Numbered from the stretch's first letter, positions 18,302 to 27,072 are shown. The stretch is 61,133 bases of DNA from Gammaproteobacteria bacterium (GCA_028821125.1 JAPPHD010000080.1:377-61509), one strand, 5' to 3'. Notes: generated by a model not told the origin, from the sequence alone. Numbers and translations: made by a program.

Positions 18302-18446
18302 CCTGCTCGTCAAGCCCTCGTCGCGCCGCCGCTGCCGCAGATCCTGGGAGCAGAGCATACGCATCAACGGCAGAAAGACCACCCTCGTGCTCGGCACCTA
18401 CCCGGTGATCACGCTGGCCATGGCCCGCGAGCGGGCGCTCGAGAAA
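18291..18446 (+). pseudogene. tyrosine integrase fragment (DUF4102 N-terminal domain)
   Basis: A rightward frame reads LLVKPS, SWEQSIRINGRKTT, then LVLGTYPVITLAMARERAL, the arm-binding N-terminal domain of P4-type integrases (usual form: SW.QRI.INGRR..LGLG.YP.VSLAEARE.AL). There is no start and the frame leaves the family match after about 50 codons. It overlaps the extreme 5' end of the amidohydrolase gene on the other strand. It marks a lost mobile element between the two hydrolase copies. Confidence 0.6.
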
Positions 18447-18504
18447 GCGGGCTATCTGGTCCGTGATGCAGAGTCGGAGTATCTGCATCGTTTACCCGAC
18501 GACG

Positions 18505-18630
18505 AAGCAGCGATTCCATCTCCTCGAAGTACCTCGCCGTCTCCACGTCCGGGATCGGCGCATTGCCAATGCGAGCCTCCTCCATGCCAAGCAAGTTGTG
18601 ATGCCAAGGACCGATGACCAGTCTCGCGTC
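18505..18630 (-). pseudogene. fragment of a CocE/NonD-type hydrolase
   Basis: A leftward frame reads DARLVIGPWHHN, then EEARIGNAPIPD and ARYFEEMESLL, similar to the catalytic-His region of X-Pro dipeptidyl peptidase/CocE hydrolases. The intact relative at 23184 has KKLIVGPWHHNNYWD at the matching place. Only about 42 codons remain. The rest of 18447-18761 shows no recognisable gene. Confidence 0.5.
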
Positions 18631-18761
18631 GGTACATGTCTTTTTTCGGTTTGTCGTAACGGTTTTTGGAGTCGTATCGGCCGCGGCCCTGCGTGGTGCT
18701 GACCTGAAAATATACAATCAAACCAATGAGTTGATAGTTCATTCCATGAAAGTCCGCGCCG

Positions 18762-20801
18762 TCAGGCAAAATAGGTCAGAACGCTCGCTTGGGCGGCCAC
18801 GAACAGCCAGATGCCCACGGGTATCATGGCCACCGCAACCCACAGGGCACTCACGATCGGAACGGAACGGGTTGCCGACCGGTACAGCAGAGCAAACACC
18901 GCAGTTCCGAACAGCAGCAACGACACCAGCGGCAATGCGAAATACGGCTCCAGACCGAGGTCGTCAAAACCATAGGTGAGATTCACCACCGGCCGGGTCG
19001 TGAAGATCGTTGCATAGAAGGCCAGCAGAAAGACGAGGCCCGCCACCGCTGAACCCCACAGGCTCCACCCCGTCAAACCGGAAAAAGCCGCCGGCAGTTT
19101 CAGCCTGTCGAGCGTTTCCGGTGCGAGCTTTCGCGCGCCGACGAGGATACCGGCCAATGCGATGATCGCCATACCGGCGAGGGCCGTCAGCATGAGCGCC
19201 CTGAACACGTCTTCCGTCTTCCAGGCCGGAATCCGCGTCAACACGAAGCTGTGATTCTGGACATTGGTCGCAAGTGCAGATGCACGCCCGGGCCCGGCCG
19301 TGAAAAAGCGCAGGTAATCGACGAGAAACTCCCCGATTCCCTGTTCCCCGCCGCTGTCGACCTTGCGGAACAGACCGTCTTCGACTTCGGCGTAGGTCAC
19401 GCTGCCGCCCTTGAAATAGAAACCCGGATAGTCGATGCGCAACAGTCCCTCGGCGGTGGCGCTGACAAGGAACTGGCCGAACATGGGCCAGACGAGCTGC
19501 ATGGGCGTCGGTTCGTCGTAACGGAAATTCGTATAGCTTCCGGTGTAGCGGTCCAGTGAGCCGGGCTGGGCAACGTTCAGGGTCAGCGATTCCGTCTGAC
19601 GGGGAAACGCCGCATCGATGAAGGCATTGATGAAATACCGGTAGAACGTATCGTTGTCGCCCGAGTAGCTGAGAAAGAAGCCAAAGTCGTAGTCCGGCAG
19701 GAAGATCATCGTCGAATCGTTGCCGCGATGGTCGCCCGAATGTCCGTAGTAGTCGACGCCGTTGCGCCTGCCTTCCTTGAACGTGATCTTGTAGCCGGGA
19801 ATGAGCGGGTGGTTGCTGATCTGACGACTGTGCATTTCCGCATGAGCCGCCGGGCTCAGGAAGGGTTGGCCCTCGAAAACGCCTCCATTCATGTGCATCA
19901 GCATGTACTTGGCCATTTCATCGGCGGAGGCCGCGACGGAACTGGGCGGATAGAGATTGCGGACGTACTCGCCGTGCAGCCCGTAGGCGTCTTCCCTCGA
20001 ATCGTAGACATACTGGCCCGCAAGGTGCCTGCTGAGTTCCTCGCGTGCGGGGTTGCCGGGAATGTCCATCATCGCGTAGCGCATGCCCAACGGTTCGAAG
20101 ACTTCCTCGCTGACCAGGTCCATGAAAGACCGGCCGGTCGCATCCTGAAGCGCCGCGGCCGCCATCGAGATGCAGATGTTGCAGTAATACACGTACCTGC
20201 CGCTCGGTACGCCCTGGTCGGCCAGATAGTTCCTGATGGTCGGTACAATTTTCTCGAACTTGTCGACGCTCGGCGCGGTACTGTTCAGGAACAGGTCATG
20301 GAAACCGTTCGAGTGCGTCAGGCTGCTGCGAACCGTTACCGGCGGATCGAACCGCTCCCGGTCCGCGATGGCAATGCTCGGAGCCGCTGTCGCGATCGGG
20401 TCGTCGAGCGCGATCAGGCCGCGGTCTACTAGCCGCATGACGACGGTGCCCAGTATGGTTTTCGATATGGACGCGACCCGGAACATCGTCGTCGCCGGAT
20501 CCACGGGGATGCGGTTTTCGAGATCCTTGTAACCGTACCCCTCCCTGAAGATCACGGCGCCGTCGCGGATCGCGAGAAAGACGGCGCCGGGAACGTGCGC
20601 TTCCGCCATCGTTCCCTCGAGATGCTCCGCCAGGAAATCCTCGAGCAACGCAGAGTCTTCAAGCAGCGCGGGACGCCCTTCGTTCTCGGGCCGAGGCAGC
20701 CGGTCGGAATAAAGTTCCCAGGTGCGCACTTCGCCATGGGCAACCCCTGCCACCAGCAGGGCGGCGAGCGAACTCGCCAAACAGAACTCACGAAACCGCA
20801 A
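18762..20801 (-). CDS. beta-lactamase-fold serine hydrolase with C-terminal membrane domain, copy B
   Basis: 679 aa from a TTG at 20801 with AGGAGG before it, the same start as copy A. All active-site motifs (SISK, YYCN, GHSGDHRG) and the C-terminal membrane segments are the same. The protein differs from copy A only near its ends: for example ALLEDFLAEHLEGT in place of ALLEQFVEEHLEDR after the signal peptide, and four changes in the last 50 residues. The centre looks identical at DNA level. Like copy A it carries the palindromic operator upstream (20841-20860). The two proteins probably do the same job, with higher dosage or slight differences in export or membrane anchoring. Confidence 0.85.
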   Translation of the reverse strand: MRFREFCLASSLAALLVAGVAHGEVRTWELYSDRLPRPENEGRPALLEDSALLEDFLAEHLEGTMAEAHVPGAVFLAIRDGAVIFREGYGYKDLENRIPVDPATTMFRVASISKTILGTVVMRLVDRGLIALDDPIATAAPSIAIADRERFDPPVTVRSSLTHSNGFHDLFLNSTAPSVDKFEKIVPTIRNYLADQGVPSGRYVYYCNICISMAAAALQDATGRSFMDLVSEEVFEPLGMRYAMMDIPGNPAREELSRHLAGQYVYDSREDAYGLHGEYVRNLYPPSSVAASADEMAKYMLMHMNGGVFEGQPFLSPAAHAEMHSRQISNHPLIPGYKITFKEGRRNGVDYYGHSGDHRGNDSTMIFLPDYDFGFFLSYSGDNDTFYRYFINAFIDAAFPRQTESLTLNVAQPGSLDRYTGSYTNFRYDEPTPMQLVWPMFGQFLVSATAEGLLRIDYPGFYFKGGSVTYAEVEDGLFRKVDSGGEQGIGEFLVDYLRFFTAGPGRASALATNVQNHSFVLTRIPAWKTEDVFRALMLTALAGMAIIALAGILVGARKLAPETLDRLKLPAAFSGLTGWSLWGSAVAGLVFLLAFYATIFTTRPVVNLTYGFDDLGLEPYFALPLVSLLLFGTAVFALLYRSATRSVPIVSALWVAVAMIPVGIWLFVAAQASVLTYFA

Positions 20802-20840
20802 AGTCTTCGCCTCCTGGAACGCCGCGCGGCAGCGAGTATA

Positions 20841-20860
20841 AATCGAATTCAAATTCTATT
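20841..20860. promoter_or_regulatory. palindromic operator, copy 4 (AATCGAA-N6-TTCTATT)
   Basis: The same site as at 16384, with two changed bases, both in the spacer. It lies 39 bases before the start of copy B. A leftward TATACT box follows. Confidence 0.75.
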
Positions 20861-20967
20861 TCTAGCCCGGCGCCCTTTGCCGTGGCGCAGCGCAACGATT
20901 CCACGGCCGAGCGCGTGGTCATCACCGATTTCGTTGTCAGGTTGAGCGGCCACTGGGTCCGCCATAT

Positions 20968-20987
20968 AATCGAAAATGAATTCTAAT
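20968..20987. promoter_or_regulatory. palindromic operator, copy 5 (AATCGAA-N6-TTCTAAT), with TATAAT box
   Basis: Lies 55 bases before the second Rieske gene. A perfect rightward -10 box TATAAT (20965-20970) overlaps the left arm, so the site would cover the transcription start. Confidence 0.75.
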
Positions 20988-21042
20988 CTCCGATTGGGGG
21001 GCGTCTTTTGGCGGCCCGCATTCGGGCCGGGAGGACAACGCG

Positions 21043-22326
21043 ATGAGAGCCGCGGATGCCGAACTGCTGACCGACGTAGCGCCCGGCACGCCCATGCACG
21101 GGAACTTCAAGCGGTACTGGCTGCCCGTCATGCGCAGCGATGCCCTCGAGGCCGACGGCGCCCCCGTCCGGTTCACCATGCTCTGCGAAGACTATGTGGC
21201 GTTTCGCGCAACCGACGGCCGGGTCGGGGTTTTCGACCCGCAATGCCCGCACCGCCAGTCTTCCCTCGAACTGGCCAACAACCGGGATTGCTCGCTCACC
21301 TGCCTGTTTCACGGGTGGAAGTTCCACGTATCCGGCAGATGCCTGGAAACGCCGAACGAACCCGACCCCGACTTTCCCCGCCGCGTGAAGATCAACCATT
21401 ACCCGGTTCGCGAAGCTGCCGGCGTGCTCTGGGCATATTTCGGGGCGGGTCAGCCTCCCCGGTTCAGCGACTTCGTCTTCAACCGGGTGGACGACGACCA
21501 GGTGCTGTCCCGGGCCGCGATTTGCCATTACAACTGGCTGACGGGGCTCGAAGCCATCCTCGACCCGTCCCATGTCGGCCTGCTGCATCGCAACTGGACC
21601 GACCAGGCCCCGAAGCAGGGTTTCAGCGGCGACATCCAGAAAATGTCGAAATCGCTGGTTGCCGAGATCGAATGCGAACTGACCGATTGGGGATTCCGCT
21701 ACGCCGCCATCCGCGACATGCCGGACGGTTCCCGCTACGTTCGCGTCACCGAGCATGTCTCGCCGAGCCTCTGCTTTATCGCCAACAGCCTCGCCACCCG
21801 CAAGCTTGCCATCATGTCGGTGCCGATCGACTGCGAGTGGTCCACCCAGTGGTATTTCTGGCACAGCCCCGACGAACCGCTGCCCGAAACCGACCGCCGC
21901 TACGCCATCGGCGACACGCACCCCGACCACGGCAATTTCTACCAGGGGTTGCGCGACAGGCCGAACTGGGGCCAGGACCGCGAAGCGATGAAACAGGGCA
22001 CCAACTTCACGGGGTTCCACGACATCATGTACGAGGACCTGGTCGTCGGCGAAGCCCAGGGCGCGATTCCGGACCGCAGCAGGGAACACCTCTGCACGGC
22101 GGACCGGGCGATCGTTTTCGCGCGCCGGAACCTGTTGCGGCAGTTGCGCGAACCGGACGGGGGCGCTGAGGAAGGCACTTCGGCGGCCAATGGTTTCGAC
22201 TACGGCGCCCTGCAGGCCATCGTCTGCAAGATCGGCGACGGGGAAGACTGGCGCCAGGCCGCCGACCACCGCATGGCCGGGCGGGCGGCTCGCCTGGGCA
22301 CCGGCGAACCCCTGCCGCAGACTTGA
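21043..22326 (+). CDS. Rieske [2Fe-2S] non-heme iron oxygenase, alpha subunit, second copy
   Basis: 427 aa from an ATG with GGGAGG before it. Rieske ligands are CPH at residues 68-70 and CLFH at 87-90, exactly the same positions as in the protein at 4543; the iron site is in EAILDPSHVGLLH. The two are paralogues, clearly alike along their length but not recent copies. Like the first it belongs to the VanA/phthalate dioxygenase-type group, and no reductase gene is near. It has its own operator promoter at 20965-20987 and lies just upstream of the leader and RraA-like gene. Confidence 0.87.
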   Translation: MRAADAELLTDVAPGTPMHGNFKRYWLPVMRSDALEADGAPVRFTMLCEDYVAFRATDGRVGVFDPQCPHRQSSLELANNRDCSLTCLFHGWKFHVSGRCLETPNEPDPDFPRRVKINHYPVREAAGVLWAYFGAGQPPRFSDFVFNRVDDDQVLSRAAICHYNWLTGLEAILDPSHVGLLHRNWTDQAPKQGFSGDIQKMSKSLVAEIECELTDWGFRYAAIRDMPDGSRYVRVTEHVSPSLCFIANSLATRKLAIMSVPIDCEWSTQWYFWHSPDEPLPETDRRYAIGDTHPDHGNFYQGLRDRPNWGQDREAMKQGTNFTGFHDIMYEDLVVGEAQGAIPDRSREHLCTADRAIVFARRNLLRQLREPDGGAEEGTSAANGFDYGALQAIVCKIGDGEDWRQAADHRMAGRAARLGTGEPLPQT

Positions 22327-22333
22327 CCCCTCA

Positions 22334-22530
22334 TTCGCGGATCAGGTTTGCAAATGAGTCAACCTCAGGCCAACCACCGTCCTCCCGCCGGTCTGAAGCA
22401 ACGCCTCGCTGGAATCCTTGAGCGCACTTTACGTTCACAATTGGGTGCAGATTCGGTAGTGATCAAAGAAATCAATATCTTGAAGCTGTGTCACATGCGT
22501 TGTCGGTCTGAGGCGAAGCCTCGCTAGTCC
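22334..22530 (+). promoter_or_regulatory. 5' leader with hairpin, copy 1
   Basis: The first 29 bases (22334-22362) match 60468-60496 at all but one position. The last 28 or so bases before the gene start match 60523-60550 closely and contain GAGGC-GAA-GCCTC. A short upstream ORF spans the leader and stops three bases before the ATG of the RraA-like gene. No Shine-Dalgarno site is visible in front of that ATG. A third, partial copy of the hairpin sequence lies at about 22392-22410. Confidence 0.6.
22354..22527 (+). CDS. 57-codon upstream ORF, putative leader peptide
   Basis: ATG at 22354 with an AGG seven bases upstream; 57 aa beginning MSQPQANHRPP and ending RCRSEAKPR, with TAG at 22525. The next gene starts after a three-base gap. 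A 19-codon ORF in the leader at 60488 begins MSQ and ends RCSEATPR, also three bases before its gene. The shared ends and spacing suggest a coupled or regulatory leader. No family is recognised, and it may be translated only to control the downstream gene. Confidence 0.4.
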   Translation: MSQPQANHRPPAGLKQRLAGILERTLRSQLGADSVVIKEINILKLCHMRCRSEAKPR

Positions 22531-23178
22531 ATGAGCGGCGATCTCTCATTTCTGGACGCCGTATCGACCTCGCTCGTCTCCGACGTGCTGGAACGGCTGG
22601 GTGTCCCGGGACAATGCGAATCGATCCGGCCGCTGCTCCCGGAAATGCACGTATCCGGCCGGGCCTTTACCGTCCGGGTGATGCCGCAGACCGATCCGCC
22701 GAGCCCCTACGTCGACTATCAGGACGACCTCGGGCAGGGGGACGTGTGCGTACTGGCTTCCGGAGGGTTCATGGGCGGCGGCTCCTGGGGCGATCTCAGA
22801 ACGCTCATGTCGCAGCGGGTGGGCGTCGCGGGCGTCGTCATCGACGGTGCGGTACGGGATACGCGGGGCTGCCTCGAATCCGGCTTTCCGACCTTCGTGC
22901 GCGGCACCACCATGTACACGGGCAACCGCAGGCTCCGGGTCGAGGGCAAGCAGGTGCCCGTTGAAATCGACGGCGTCCCCGTCAGTCCCGGCGACATCGT
23001 CGTCGCCGACGCCGACGGGGTGACGGTGATACCGAAACGCCTGGAAGCCGAGGCACTGCCCCTGCTGCGCGAATTCCACCGCGCGGACGAGAAGATCATG
23101 GAGGCCATTCGCCAGGGCGTCCCGCTCAAGGAAGCCCGCCTCCGTTACGCCTACAATCCGCCGCCCACGGAGAACTAA
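22531..23178 (+). CDS. RraA/HMG-aldolase family protein
   Basis: 215 aa, the usual size. It shows GGSWGDLRTL, the motif VVIDGAVRDT (metal and substrate Arg/Asp region) and VVADADGVTVIP, all typical of the RraA-like fold used by 4-hydroxy-4-methyl-2-oxoglutarate/4-carboxy-4-hydroxy-2-oxoadipate aldolases (LigK, ProA). Those enzymes make pyruvate and oxaloacetate at the end of protocatechuate 4,5-cleavage. That fits the LigB-type dioxygenase gene at 39481, although the two are 17 kb apart. RNase-regulator RraA proteins share the fold, but their usual neighbours are absent here. The start is three bases after the upstream ORF stop. Confidence 0.8.
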   Translation: MSGDLSFLDAVSTSLVSDVLERLGVPGQCESIRPLLPEMHVSGRAFTVRVMPQTDPPSPYVDYQDDLGQGDVCVLASGGFMGGGSWGDLRTLMSQRVGVAGVVIDGAVRDTRGCLESGFPTFVRGTTMYTGNRRLRVEGKQVPVEIDGVPVSPGDIVVADADGVTVIPKRLEAEALPLLREFHRADEKIMEAIRQGVPLKEARLRYAYNPPPTEN

Positions 23179-23183
23179 CCGCC

Positions 23184-25208
23184 GTGAGCGGGAAAATCTC
23201 CGTTCCCGGCAACTATTCCGGTTACAGCAGCCCGCGGGCAAACGGCTACCGGCGGCGGTCGAGCTACCTCCCGCTCAAGGACGGCTGCCGCATCGCCTGG
23301 GACCGCTACCTGCCGACCCGCAACGGTGCGCCGCTCGACGGGCCGCTGCCCACGGTGATTCTCGCCACCGGGTACCGGAGGGCCTGGCCGTTCTCGAAGG
23401 ACGACGCGGCGCAACACGTCGTCCGGCGCTATCCCCATCTGCGCGAAGGGGACACCGCGACCCACGTCAACCTGTCCAGCGTCATCGACCGCGACGGGAG
23501 GGGAAGCTGGCCCGGAAAGAACACCAGCGACCTCGAACTGCTCGCCGAATGGGTCCGCCTGAACGGTTCCACCCCGGAACTGCTGCTGTTGTTCGGCTAC
23601 GCCTTCGTCGTCATCGACGTGCGCGGCACCGGCGCCTCCTTCGGCACCGACTACGCCGACGGCTGGCAGACCGGCAAGGATCTCGCCGAGATCTTCGAGT
23701 TCTTCGTCAGGGAGCCCTGGTGCGACGGCAACCTGGGCATGATCGGCGTGTCCTGGGCCGGCGGCGCCCAGTATTTCGTCATGAACTACGGCACGCCGCA
23801 TCTCAAGGCGGCCATCCCGCAGATGGCAGGCTACGATGCCTATTATGGGTGGTACCCGGGCGGCGCCTACCTCGCCGGGTTCTTTCGGCAATGGTCGAGG
23901 CGGCGCGAATCCGAGGATCGGGAACAGGCCGCCCTGCCCGTCGACGACGATACCCACGGCAGGCTTCGCGACCAGGCGCTCGAAGAACGCCGGCAGGTCG
24001 CCTACCCGACCGACGAGGAACTCGACGAAGGCCGCAACGCGCCGGACATGCCCACCATGGCCCGCGACGAGATGCTCGAGATGTTCCCCGTCAGGAACCG
24101 GCCGCTCGCCGACGGAACGACGATCGACCTCGACTACCAGGCCCTGGATTTCAAGCGGGCGAACCTCAACGGCACCGCCGTGTATTTCTTCGCCGGCTGG
24201 TTCGACATGTTCCCCCGGGACGTGATCATTGCGTACTGGAACTATACGGGCCCGAAGAAGCTCATCGTCGGGCCCTGGCACCACAACAACTACTGGGACC
24301 GGGAGGAAGCCCTGCGCTGGTTCGACTGCTGGCTGAAGGGAATTGACAACGGCGTCGCCGACGAACCGCCCGTCGTGTACTCCACACAAGGGAGCGACGG
24401 CTACGCCCTGGGCTGGAACGCAGCCTCCGACTGGCCGGTTTCCGGGCCGGGGGACAGTGTCCTCTTCCACCTCGGCCCCCACACCGGCGACAGCCGCTAT
24501 TCCCGGAACGATGGAGCGTTGACCGAGGAGGCGCCCCGTTCTTCGGGTGAATTCGACCGGTTGACCGTGGACTACCGGGCAACCGCCGGCACCGGAGCCC
24601 GTTCCTGGTATCACTCCGGGCCCTTCCTCGACTATTCGCCCCTGGCGGACAACCACAGGAAGGGGCTGACCTATACGTCCGCTCCACTCGCCGGCGACCT
24701 TGAACTCGGCGGGCACCCCGAGCTGGTCCTGCACCTGTCGACAACGGCGCAGACGGGAATCGTCGTGGCTTACCTCGAGGAAGTCGACCCGGACGGTTAC
24801 GGCCGGTTCCTGACGGAGGCCGTGCAAAACCTCGAATACCGTGACATTCAGTCAACCTGCCCGATCGAGATGAAGCGCCTGTGCTATCGCTCCTATCACA
24901 GTTCGACCCGAAGGAAGGCGAGGCCCGGTGAGGTCTTCGAGCTGCATGTCGACATGCTGCCGGTCTCCTGCGTTATCCGGGCCGGCCAGCGCCTGCGCCT
25001 CTCGATCCACGGCGCAGACCTGGACAACTACTATTCGATCGAGACCTCGCCCCCACCGGTGCTCAGCATCTGGCGCGATGCCGGCCGCCCCTCCAGGCTT
25101 TCCCTGCCCGTGGTGAATCCGGGCCCGGCGCGGGAAGCGCTACGCATCCCCGGCGCCTTCGAGGGCTGTCCGGACAGGGGGCGCCACGCGCTGGAATTCC
25201 GACGCTGA
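23184..25208 (+). CDS. CocE/NonD (X-Pro dipeptidyl peptidase-like) hydrolase
   Basis: 674 aa from a GTG five bases after the RraA-like gene, so the two form one transcript. The alpha/beta-hydrolase part has VVIDVRGTGAS, the nucleophile motif GVSWAGGAQ, an acidic residue in the FAGWFDMF region, and the His in GPWHHNNYWD. The C-terminal part is the jelly-roll domain of the family (RPGEVFELHVDMLP, GQRLRLSIHGADLDNY). There is no signal peptide. Relatives cleave esters or amides such as cocaine and glutaryl-7-ACA, so this may open an acyl or lactam bond in the same degradation route as the beta-lactamase-like proteins. Substrate unknown. Confidence 0.82.
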   Translation: MSGKISVPGNYSGYSSPRANGYRRRSSYLPLKDGCRIAWDRYLPTRNGAPLDGPLPTVILATGYRRAWPFSKDDAAQHVVRRYPHLREGDTATHVNLSSVIDRDGRGSWPGKNTSDLELLAEWVRLNGSTPELLLLFGYAFVVIDVRGTGASFGTDYADGWQTGKDLAEIFEFFVREPWCDGNLGMIGVSWAGGAQYFVMNYGTPHLKAAIPQMAGYDAYYGWYPGGAYLAGFFRQWSRRRESEDREQAALPVDDDTHGRLRDQALEERRQVAYPTDEELDEGRNAPDMPTMARDEMLEMFPVRNRPLADGTTIDLDYQALDFKRANLNGTAVYFFAGWFDMFPRDVIIAYWNYTGPKKLIVGPWHHNNYWDREEALRWFDCWLKGIDNGVADEPPVVYSTQGSDGYALGWNAASDWPVSGPGDSVLFHLGPHTGDSRYSRNDGALTEEAPRSSGEFDRLTVDYRATAGTGARSWYHSGPFLDYSPLADNHRKGLTYTSAPLAGDLELGGHPELVLHLSTTAQTGIVVAYLEEVDPDGYGRFLTEAVQNLEYRDIQSTCPIEMKRLCYRSYHSSTRRKARPGEVFELHVDMLPVSCVIRAGQRLRLSIHGADLDNYYSIETSPPPVLSIWRDAGRPSRLSLPVVNPGPAREALRIPGAFEGCPDRGRHALEFRR

Positions 25209-25213
25209 ATCCT

Positions 25214-25245
25214 TAGCCCGACCTAATCATGAATTGGTCGGGTTA
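25214..25245. terminator. long hairpin between convergent genes
   Basis: TAGCCCGACC (25214-25223) pairs with GGTCGGGTTA (25236-25245), extended by AAT/ATT inside, giving about 13 pairs with one G-T. It lies six bases after the CocE-like stop and covers the stop of the leftward Rpn-like gene. There is no T-run, but the position suits a bidirectional terminator. Confidence 0.6.
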
Positions 25246-26181
25246 GCGACCTGAATCGAATACGTCGTCAATCGTTGGAGCGTCGAGCACCTTATCGGCC
25301 CAGCTTTCCAGATCGTCGGCAGACGCCTGACCCAGCCTCGCGGCGACCTCGGGCGCCAGGCGACCGAACCGCCGCCGCAGTTGCCGTTCCAGGAGCGCAC
25401 GCTCCCCCTCGACGCGACCCCGCCGCATGCCTTGCTGCATGCCTTGCTCGATGCCCTGCTGCATACCTTCTTCGCGGGCCCTTGAGATGATTCCTGCCAT
25501 GGTAGAACTGTCCTCGGGATACTGCTGTCGATAACGCCGGTACTCATTGTCGGTGAGGCCGGCGTAGAAGTCGATGAACTCCATGTACTTGGCCCGCTTG
25601 TCGCTGTCCTGCTCCAACGTCAGCAATCCTTTGGTGGCCGCGGCGTAAGTCTCGACCTTGCGGTTCTTCGGGCTTTGCATGTTCGGCAGGTTGAGCCGCG
25701 CCACCAGGTTCTTGCTGTCCAGCCATTGGTTGGCGGGCATCTCCTTGAACTTGCAGGCGAGCGTGCCGAACGCCAGGTAGCGGCGAAGCTCGGTGCCCAG
25801 GGTGAGCGATGCGGGGGCCGTCTCTGCCTCCCGCAGGAAGATGGCGACCGGCACCACGCGGTCGGTCTTGTACAGTTCGGCGAGGTCGAGGCAGTAGTGG
25901 GCCAGCCGGTGCAGGGAGAAGCGCCGGGCGTCGGTTTCTTCTTCGAGGGCGAACAGCACCGCCTCGCGGCGGCCGTCGGCCCATTCCACGAGCAGCGGCA
26001 CGTCCAGTTCCCGGAAGCGGTTGCCCAGGCGATCCTTGAGTTGTTCCTGGCGCACCGGGACGATGCTCACCTGATCATCGGGGCCGGGCGCTTCTTCCGG
26101 GGCGAAGAACGCCAGGGAATCGCGCGGGTAATCGAGAATCAGGTTCTTGAAGTTCTGGTCGTGGCTGACCGTGTTCGCCAT
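25243..26181 (-). CDS. Rpn/YhgA-like putative transposase-nuclease with DUF4351 tail
   Basis: 312 aa from the ATG at 26181 (AAGGGTG before it); an upstream start is possible but unlikely. The N-terminus (HDQNFKNLILDYPRDSLAFF) and the segments LVEWADGRREAVLFALEEET and HYCLDLAELY fit the PD-(D/E)XK nuclease-like Rpn/PDDEXK transposase group. The middle has a repeat-rich linker (EGMQQGIEQGMQQGMRRG) typical of these proteins, and the end resembles DUF4351 (LLERQLRRRFGRLAPEV). Such genes are common in accessory DNA. It shares a 71-base upstream sequence with the gene at 27154. Confidence 0.75.
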   Translation of the reverse strand: MANTVSHDQNFKNLILDYPRDSLAFFAPEEAPGPDDQVSIVPVRQEQLKDRLGNRFRELDVPLLVEWADGRREAVLFALEEETDARRFSLHRLAHYCLDLAELYKTDRVVPVAIFLREAETAPASLTLGTELRRYLAFGTLACKFKEMPANQWLDSKNLVARLNLPNMQSPKNRKVETYAAATKGLLTLEQDSDKRAKYMEFIDFYAGLTDNEYRRYRQQYPEDSSTMAGIISRAREEGMQQGIEQGMQQGMRRGRVEGERALLERQLRRRFGRLAPEVAARLGQASADDLESWADKVLDAPTIDDVFDSGR

Positions 26182-26196
26182 GAACTGCACCCTTTT

Positions 26197-26267
26197 CGTT
26201 CTTCCACAGGGTCTCGCAATTGCTGCCCCACGCGCTATGGGCAATGGCTGAAATGACTGTGGGCAAT
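26197..26267. repeat. 71-bp shared upstream sequence, copy 1
   Basis: Aligns without gaps to 28085-28155 at roughly 83% identity. It ends 15 bases before the start of the Rpn-like gene, reading left. The remaining bases to 26747 (about 480) hold no gene I can support, only a GG..GGAG/CTCC..CC hairpin near 26428-26452. Confidence 0.6.
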
Positions 26268-26747
26268 TTCCGCTGGTGGCGTCGTCCGGCACATTGACCA
26301 GCACCGACAGGTCGTGGCCCGAAACGGTGCGCATTTGCCGATGGTGGTGTGGTAATCTTTCGCCCGTGAATCACTGCTGGTATCCCGCACAGCCGGGTTA
26401 CCCGCTGAATACGACAGCCGCAAATCGAGGTTGGAGTTAGCTCCTCCAGCCGCGGTGAATAGGTGGGAATTGTCCTTTACCAGGAGTGATTCACAATGGC
26501 CCGGCGCCATTCGCCGGAAGACCATGCGATTTCGCCATTGCGAGGATCTCCATGATCCAGACATTCCTGGCGGTGCCGTCCGCGCTGTTGGTCAAAGTGG
26601 AGGCCATGCGCAGTCCATGTGCAGCCCAGGCCGCGTGCCCGGGCGGCCTCCGCGGGGACAGGAATCCCTGCCGCAGTCCTGCCGGCCCGCTACGGCGACA
26701 AGCGCCCCACCCCACAGGCCGCCCGAGATGCGGGCAGGGAGCACACC

Positions 26748-26999
26748 ATGAAATCCGACCTGAAAGTCGACGCCAGGCGAGGCGCCGTAGGCAAGACCGC
26801 GCGCTGGGCGGCGCACCTGTACCGCCGTTGGGTGCGCCTCGCGCCCAAAGACCCCGTGGCCCTGGATTCCGTCCTGGGCGCCCTCATCGCCACCCGCTAC
26901 GATATCGACGCCTGCATCTATCCGGGAGGCTGTTCCTGCCGAATCCGCAGCGCGCTCGGCGTCCTGCACGAAGCGGGGCAGAACAATTCATCACCTTAA
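26748..26999 (+). CDS. hypothetical small basic protein
   Basis: 83 aa from an ATG with GGGAG before it. The N-terminal half is basic (LKVDARRGAVGKTARW, LYRRWVRLAP); the C-terminal half has DACIYPGGCSCRIRSAL with three Cys. I do not recognise a family. Proper codon bias and a good ribosome site argue for a real gene, but it is short and sits alone in the accessory patch between the Rpn-like gene and an unknown membrane protein. Confidence 0.4.
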   Translation: MKSDLKVDARRGAVGKTARWAAHLYRRWVRLAPKDPVALDSVLGALIATRYDIDACIYPGGCSCRIRSALGVLHEAGQNNSSP

Positions 27000-27072
27000 C
27001 GTGTTGTTCAAAAATCGGGGACCACTTCTCTGCTAGACGCTCGCTACAGCTTTTGCTAAGTTGACGGTATGT

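Larger units (their letters stand above)
18761..20866. repeat. duplicated 2.1-kb unit, copy B
   Basis: Second copy of the 14304-16409 unit in the same orientation. The intervening 2.35 kb hold the amidohydrolase gene and the integrase and CocE fragments. Confidence 0.9.

Noticed and set aside
20867-20990. Short rightward open frame running into the operator before the second Rieske gene
   Set aside because: It has no start or family match, and the operator and promoter explain the conserved part.
26268-26747. Several overlapping short open frames on both strands
   Set aside because: All are Arg/Pro/Gly-rich, lack ribosome sites and conflict with each other, as expected for GC-rich non-coding DNA.
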